Assembly (NCBI GenBank): GCA_964403935.1
Contig: CAYOIB010000004.1
Span: 19,330 to 83,329 of the forward strand
Source of the DNA: SLLG01 sp964403935
Lineage (GTDB): Bacteria; Verrucomicrobiota; Verrucomicrobiia; Opitutales; Oceanipulchritudinaceae
Length of the DNA stretch: 64,000 nucleotides
Direction: 5' to 3'
This document shows positions 59,711 through 64,000 of this stretch, piece by piece. Position 1 is the stretch's first letter. Each line of letters starts with the position of its first letter. The notes beneath the pieces are model-generated. The model saw nothing but the letters and a program-made list of their open reading frames with translations. It did not search any database and was not told the DNA's origin. The position numbers and the translations under genes were made by a program.

Positions 59711-60283
59711 TCAAGGCAACGAGCGGGCGTCCCGGGCCGCGCGCTTCAGGCGCTTGAGCTTGGCATCCAGAAGGCGTTGTTGTCGGGATTCCATTCGATC
59801 GATGAAGAGCTTGCCTTCGACATGGTCATACTCGTGTTGCAGCACGCGGGCAAACCAGCCATGGGCGGCAATGTGGTGTGGCGCGCCTTGAAGATCCTGG
59901 TAGTTCATCGACACGGCCGAAGCCCGGGCAACGTCTCCCCGGACGCCAGGGAAGGAGAGGCAGCCTTCTTCGCCCATCACAGGTGCCCCACCATCCAAGC
60001 TCAACTCCGGGTTGACGACGACCAGAGGCATAATGAGGTCCAACGGAAGACGCCGGCCGTCGAGCGAGTAGTCCAAGTCGTCATCTTCAAGCACACTGAG
60101 GTCGACGACAAAGAGGCGCAGCGCAAGGCCAACCTGCTGCGCCGCAATGCCGACACCTTCGGCTCGATACATTGTCTCGATCATATTTTGAGCCAAAGTC
60201 GCCAAGGCTGCGTCGAAACGCTCGACGCGCTTTCCGGGCTCGCGAAGAATGGGCTCTCCGAACTGCGTGATGCGCAAAGTCAT
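59711..60283 (-). CDS. def: Peptide deformylase
   Basis: 190 residues from ATG 60283; the open frame upstream is unlike the family. It removes the N-formyl group from nascent proteins. Three conserved motifs: GVGIAAQQVG (motif 1; canonical GxGLAAxQ), EEGCLSFPG (motif 2, Cys ligand) and QHEYDHVEG (motif 3, HExxH metal site and catalytic Glu). The Ile for Leu in motif 1 is a mild change. C-terminal basic tail (LLDAKLKRLKRAARDARS). Divergent from the membrane-protein pair, with about 115 bases between. Confidence 0.94.
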   Translation of the reverse strand: MTLRITQFGEPILREPGKRVERFDAALATLAQNMIETMYRAEGVGIAAQQVGLALRLFVVDLSVLEDDDLDYSLDGRRLPLDLIMPLVVVNPELSLDGGAPVMGEEGCLSFPGVRGDVARASAVSMNYQDLQGAPHHIAAHGWFARVLQHEYDHVEGKLFIDRMESRQQRLLDAKLKRLKRAARDARSLP

Positions 60284-60397
60284 GAGTGAAGTGAAGGTTC
60301 TCCGATGCGGGGTATATACTGTCGAGACTAAAACCGGTCGGTCGGCCCTCTGCCGTTGCGTCCAGAGTGCCGCCGTGCGTGAGTAACAGATGTATTG

Positions 60398-62098
60398 ATG
60401 CGGATTCGCTATTTCATAGATGCCTTTCTCTTGCTGTGGGCAGCACTCCTTCTGGCGTGGGTGGGAATGGCCATGCCGATTCATTTCCGGGCGGTCTCGC
60501 CCTTGATTCTGGAAGAAGCAGGGAAGGGGACGCCGAAGCCGATTCAGCTGGCGGACGAACTGCTCGCAGCGGGCAAGGTTGGACCTGTGCTTGTGGTGAA
60601 GAATGGGGCGGGTGTCCGCTGGGGCACCCCGCAGGAAGCACGTGTGCGGCGGCTCCTGGAAGAGAATGCGGAATATCGGTTTAGCGGAGGGCCCGCGCCG
60701 TACTTCATCCAGTTTCTCAAGCAAGCGTCCCTCCATCTTGGAGAAAGCCCTGAAATGATCCCCCTGATGCTGCCGCGCGCGCGGAGGGAAGCTTTGGAGG
60801 GGTTCCTGAAGAGGTCGAGTAATCAGCTTGTTTTGGATGTTCTTCGATCGGCGGAATTATCGGGTTGGCAGATGTTTCTGCCGGTTTACTCCGACGCGGG
60901 GCATCCCCTTCATGCCACTTTGTTGACGACGGCATTGCTTGAACAAAGCGGGCATTTTTCTCCCCGGATTACAAGGGAGCTTCGTGAACGTCTTTCTCTC
61001 GTTTTCACCGATCCCGGGCGGGTTGACTTGGTGCGTGATCTGGAGCGCGCTTATCTCGCGGTCTTTAGTTTGGGCACCCGCTTGCAATGGGGCGCGCTTA
61101 CTGAGGTCATTGCGGTGGCACCGGATATGGAGGTGCTCTACGGGATGGCAGCCTTGATGAATCAGGATCCGGAAAGCGGGCGACTCGAGAACCTCTATAC
61201 GGCCCTGTTGCTGACAGGTGAAGCCGCAGGGTTGGTGGACTACCTTCAGCGCCAAGAGGAGGAGGGATGGCGCGCCTTGCAGTTCGCTCTTTCCTTGGGT
61301 GAAGGTGCTGTCCGTGAGTTGTTGACGTTCGAAAAACCGCTCTATGAGCCTTCGCTGGTGTTACAGTGGCTTTCACCTTCCCTGTTGAAAGGGGGAGAAC
61401 GGCTCAAGGGATTTGCCCGGGGCTGGCCTGGATTGGCCTTTGCGATGAAGCTTGGATGCCTGTTCGGGGCGGGCTTCTGCCTTACCCTGATCTTCAGCCG
61501 AGGCGCGGAACATATGCGTCAACGCCGTCCCGTTCCCCTCCAGAATGCGGCTTTTCTTGCTCGGAATGCCGCCGTCGCTCTCGTGGTTGCGATTTTGCTC
61601 TGGGTTGCGATCGAGCCCGAGATGCTTCAGTTTCAAGAAAACCGTGAGTCAATCCTCCTCATTGATATGGCCAATGTTGTTGGCTCTGCTTCACTTTCTA
61701 CACCCGGACAAAACAGCGCTATGATAGATCAAGCTTCCCTCATTTCCTTAATTCTCTTCTTCGTGATTCAAGCGACCGTCTTTATATTTGGTTTGATTCG
61801 AATTCGCGAGATCAAGAGGCAGCAAGGCGATCCGGAGCTGAAGCTTCGGCTTCTCGACAACGAGGAGAATCTTTTCGATCTCGGATTGTATGTAGGCTTG
61901 GGAGGCACGGTGACCGCTCTTGTCCTGATTGCGCTCAACGTCGTTGAGGCCAGCTTGATGGTCGCCTATGCATCAACCCTTTTTGGAATCGTGTTTGTCG
62001 CTTGTCTTAAGGTGATGATCCTCCGGCCTTACCGTCGCAACTTGATCCTTGAGGCGAGCCGGGCGAGTGTCGCCACCAGCCTCTTGGCGTCTGAGTAA
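60398..62098 (+). CDS. Membrane protein with a MotA/ExbB-like C-terminal region
   Basis: 566 residues from ATG 60398 (a TTG directly before is not needed). TM1 (about 8-27: LLLWAALLLAWVGMA) is followed by a roughly 310-residue mostly helical extracytoplasmic or cytoplasmic domain. A TM pair follows near 345-362 and 388-404, then TM4 (about 446-465, LISLILFFVIQATVFIFGLI), a charged loop (IKRQQGDPELKLRLLDNEEN) and a final hydrophobic pair (GLYVGLGGTVTALVLIAL, then YASTLFGIVFVACLKVMILRP). The GGTVTAL...A-x-STLFGI...P pattern recalls the last two helices of MotA/TolQ/ExbB channels. The match is by eye and weak. Function unknown; partner gene follows after 34 bases. Confidence 0.65.
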   Translation: MRIRYFIDAFLLLWAALLLAWVGMAMPIHFRAVSPLILEEAGKGTPKPIQLADELLAAGKVGPVLVVKNGAGVRWGTPQEARVRRLLEENAEYRFSGGPAPYFIQFLKQASLHLGESPEMIPLMLPRARREALEGFLKRSSNQLVLDVLRSAELSGWQMFLPVYSDAGHPLHATLLTTALLEQSGHFSPRITRELRERLSLVFTDPGRVDLVRDLERAYLAVFSLGTRLQWGALTEVIAVAPDMEVLYGMAALMNQDPESGRLENLYTALLLTGEAAGLVDYLQRQEEEGWRALQFALSLGEGAVRELLTFEKPLYEPSLVLQWLSPSLLKGGERLKGFARGWPGLAFAMKLGCLFGAGFCLTLIFSRGAEHMRQRRPVPLQNAAFLARNAAVALVVAILLWVAIEPEMLQFQENRESILLIDMANVVGSASLSTPGQNSAMIDQASLISLILFFVIQATVFIFGLIRIREIKRQQGDPELKLRLLDNEENLFDLGLYVGLGGTVTALVLIALNVVEASLMVAYASTLFGIVFVACLKVMILRPYRRNLILEASRASVATSLLASE

Positions 62099-62132
62099 GC
62101 ATTCCGTCGATACACCAAACCCGCTAATTGCT

Positions 62133-63557
62133 TTGAATAAGGCTCTGTTACTTATAGTTTGCGATTTTCTTCTCATCAGCATCCTTGCACTGGTGGAGTT
62201 CAAGGTGCCGGAAGCTCTTGAGGAGATGGGACAGGAATCGGTGCAACTGGAGGAAGCACTGGGCAGAGATATGGTCGAGGTCCTCCGCCTCTCGCTTGAA
62301 AATGAAGCGCGGAACCGGCGGGAACTCTCAGAGATGCTGTCTTCCCGTGAGGAAGTATTGGCTGATCTGGAGCAGCAGCTTGATCACCGAAGTCAGGAAC
62401 TCAATCTTACTATTGAGGAGCGGGAGGCATTGATCGAGGAGAGAGCGCGCTTGGAAGCAGAGCGAGAGCAGCTTGCTCGGCAACAGGCGCAGACTCAGGA
62501 GGTATTGAGGCAGACAGAAGCGGAACGAGAGCAACTTGATGCCAGCTTGAAGGAACGGGAAGGCCAGCAACAACAGCTGCAAGCTGAACTTCAACAGCGC
62601 CAGCGTGAGTTGGCCGAGCGGGAAAGCGCACTCGAAGAACTCGAAGCGGCTCGGCAGGAAATAGAGCAGGAGCGGGAACGAACAGCCATGGACTTGCGTA
62701 TCGTCCAGACCGAGCGCGCTTTGTTGGAAGAGAATTTGACTGTAGCACGAGCCGAAGTTGAGCGGTCAAGGATTGAAGCCGAACGTGCCGCCCAGCGAGC
62801 TGATCGCCTGGGGGAAGGGGTTTCTCAACTGGCTGAGCGCACGAGCGCTGTGCAGGAGGAAATTCGTCAGGCTCAGCCGGTATCGATGAATAATATCTAT
62901 CGGAGGTTTGAAGAGAATCGAATCCCGTTAAGCTTTTCATGGACGACACCAGGGTTGTTTGGTGATCGTGAACATTCACAGACCTTGCAGACCATCCTGG
63001 TCGAGGAGGGCGGGGCTGTTTACGCAATGTTTGAGAGCTCACGATCACCCTTTCAGCCTGCGACCCTGGACCGCCTTCGATCGGTTCGGGGGACGATGCG
63101 ACTGGGCGATCAACAGCTGGAGATCGTCGAGATTAGCTTTCTCCAAGCTGACCCACGGGTAATGGCAGTGGCTGTCCCGCGCCGTTTTATCGAGGGTTCG
63201 GGGGTTGAAGTATTCCGGCTTGCTGAGGATCCGCTTCGGTTTCCAGAAGCTGTGTTGATCAATGAGGAACGTGGCTTTTTTGGCGAATCTCGCTTTCGGC
63301 TTCAGCCAGGGTCTGAACGCTACGTCACTGTCGACTCCCGGCTCTTCAACAGGCTCTTCGGTGAGTTTTCTCCCAGGCAAGGGGATGTTGTGTTTTCCAA
63401 GGGTGGGGAATTGATCGGGTTTATGATTTCGAATGGGAATAGCGTGTTACTGAGAGAGATCCGGCCTTGGGAACAGCTTCGGGTCGGTGCCGGTTTTGAG
63501 CCGGGTGAAGTGCGTCGTATCCAGGAGCGGATGCAGGGACCATCGAATCCTCATTGA
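62133..63557 (+). CDS. Membrane-anchored coiled-coil protein with a MotB/ExbD-like N-terminus and C-terminal globular domain
   Basis: 474 residues if it starts at TTG 62133; the frame is open from 62049, overlapping the previous gene, and the exact start is uncertain. The only TM helix is at the very N-terminus (NKALLLIVCDFLLISILAL), with an Asp in the middle, as in MotB, ExbD and TolR where that Asp carries protons. Then about 200 residues of Gln/Glu/Arg-rich coiled coil (30-235), then a mixed alpha/beta domain (about 240-455) containing RQGDVVFSKGGELIGFMISN, which resembles the end of a trypsin-like fold but without a visible catalytic triad. No OmpA-like peptidoglycan-binding motif. Partner of the preceding gene. 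Confidence 0.65.
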   Translation: MNKALLLIVCDFLLISILALVEFKVPEALEEMGQESVQLEEALGRDMVEVLRLSLENEARNRRELSEMLSSREEVLADLEQQLDHRSQELNLTIEEREALIEERARLEAEREQLARQQAQTQEVLRQTEAEREQLDASLKEREGQQQQLQAELQQRQRELAERESALEELEAARQEIEQERERTAMDLRIVQTERALLEENLTVARAEVERSRIEAERAAQRADRLGEGVSQLAERTSAVQEEIRQAQPVSMNNIYRRFEENRIPLSFSWTTPGLFGDREHSQTLQTILVEEGGAVYAMFESSRSPFQPATLDRLRSVRGTMRLGDQQLEIVEISFLQADPRVMAVAVPRRFIEGSGVEVFRLAEDPLRFPEAVLINEERGFFGESRFRLQPGSERYVTVDSRLFNRLFGEFSPRQGDVVFSKGGELIGFMISNGNSVLLREIRPWEQLRVGAGFEPGEVRRIQERMQGPSNPH

Positions 63558-63629
63558 GGATTCGGCGATGTATGTGGCGCAGGGTAAGAGAAAGAAATTC
63601 TGAACGCTCAGGTGAAGTCAGTTAGATCC

Positions 63630-63908
63630 TTACCTCTTCGGAAGTGCTTTCAGTCGAACCGTAGAGGCCCCCCAGTTGCCATCGCTGCCGATTGAAAACG
63701 ATTCGACTTCCGGGTGCCGGGCCAGCTGGGCACGGAGTTGCTCGCGCAGGGTCCCGATGCCTTTCCCATGAATGATACGGACATCCCGGATACCGACTTC
63801 CACGCAAGCTTCAAGGTAAGCGTCCACGGCCGCCGCGCATTCCTTGGGTCGAAACATATGTAGATCGAGGGTGCCGTCGATTGGGTAGTCTGTGGGTTCT
63901 TCGCTCAT
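63630..63908 (-). CDS. Small Smr-domain protein
   Basis: 92 residues consisting of one Smr (small MutS-related) domain: TLDLHMFRPKECAAAVDAYL, then VRIIHGKGIGTLREQLRAQL with the conserved H-G-K-G segment and a GASTVRL end. Smr domains nick DNA or cleave RNA (stalled-ribosome mRNA). This protein lacks MutS and extra domains, so it is a stand-alone version of unknown target. ATG 63908. Converges on the membrane pair, 72 bases away. Confidence 0.85.
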   Translation of the reverse strand: MSEEPTDYPIDGTLDLHMFRPKECAAAVDAYLEACVEVGIRDVRIIHGKGIGTLREQLRAQLARHPEVESFSIGSDGNWGASTVRLKALPKR

Positions 63909-63947
63909 TCGCTTTAGTTTTATTATGGAAGGCGCGGATGCGATGCA

Positions 63948-63956
63948 CCCCCCCCC
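63948..63956 (+). repeat. Nine-base cytosine run
   Basis: A run of nine C lies 40 bases before the Smr gene start (upstream on its strand). Such a tract may vary in length, or may be a sequencing-prone site. Confidence 0.6.
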
Positions 63957-63967
63957 GCAAGGCCCTG

Positions 63968-64000
63968 TCAGTTTTCAGGCTCTTGGAGGAGTGGCTGGTG
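63968..64000 (-). CDS. Possible 3' end of a minus-strand gene running off the window
   Basis: On the minus strand the frame from the window edge is open for ten codons and ends in TGA (63968-63970), giving a Gln/Glu-rich tail (HQPLLQEPEN). Its gene would lie outside the window. Too short to judge. Confidence 0.25.
   Translation of the reverse strand, partial: HQPLLQEPEN

Noticed and set aside
60398..63557. Zorya-type anti-phage system for the motor-like pair
   Set aside because: In ZorA the coiled-coil tail is on the MotA-like protein, whereas here it is on the partner; no ZorC, ZorD or ZorE gene lies nearby.

Overview
The window is bacterial chromosome of moderately high GC, coding-dense on both strands, with one tRNA gene (Phe) and no rRNA, phage, plasmid or CRISPR content. 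The gene set suggests a Verrucomicrobiota member, probably Opitutae. The evidence is uronate catabolism through a short-chain mannonate oxidoreductase, several Gfo/Idh/MocA and xylose-isomerase-like TIM-barrel proteins, a solitary REP-associated tyrosine transposase, a secreted protein with a tryptophan-rich tail, and very few Shine-Dalgarno sequences. The assignment is inferred from gene content, not from a marker-gene phylogeny.

Layout. 1-6 kb: a uronate or sugar-acid operon on the plus strand (Ldh-type dehydrogenase end, kdgK, SDR mannonate oxidoreductase, uxaC, two Gfo/Idh/MocA proteins). 6-11.7 kb: a minus-strand leuB-alaS-yqhD-trmH operon whose last genes overlap. 11.9-21 kb: rpiB, a nuclease/phosphatase-fold protein, a membrane protein, miaB, an enoyl-reductase-like MDR protein, a SWIM-SNF2 helicase and a secreted hydrolase-like protein. 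21.1-22.3 kb: tRNA-Phe followed by a heavily decayed HIRAN-type gene. 22.3-27.1 kb: a minus-strand set (SMP-30, TIM-barrel isomerase, GspF-like, GspE-like). 27.2-31.4 kb: trpS, trpD, glmM and a TPR protein.

31.4-47.2 kb is the least ordinary stretch. It holds a META-type lipoprotein, a TMEM198-like membrane protein and ppc. Then come a possible PilM-like protein with PEGA repeats and a TonB-like end, a 1000-residue coiled-coil protein with a degenerate receiver, a degenerate receiver-AAA+ protein, and two tandem multi-domain glycosyltransferases. 47.3-60.3 kb is housekeeping: rnr, a CBS/DRTGG pyrophosphatase, the RAYT transposase, a TrhO-RluA fusion, lpxI, leuS, a Fur regulator, a TIM-barrel protein and def. 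60.4-63.6 kb holds two co-directional membrane genes that look like a divergent MotA/ExbB plus MotB/ExbD-type pair, followed by a convergent Smr-domain gene.

The strongest candidates for something undescribed are the motor-like pair at 60.4-63.6 kb and the PilM-like/PEGA/TonB protein with its neighbouring pseudo-receiver proteins at 35.4-42.7 kb. Both rest on reading motifs by eye and need profile searches and structure prediction.
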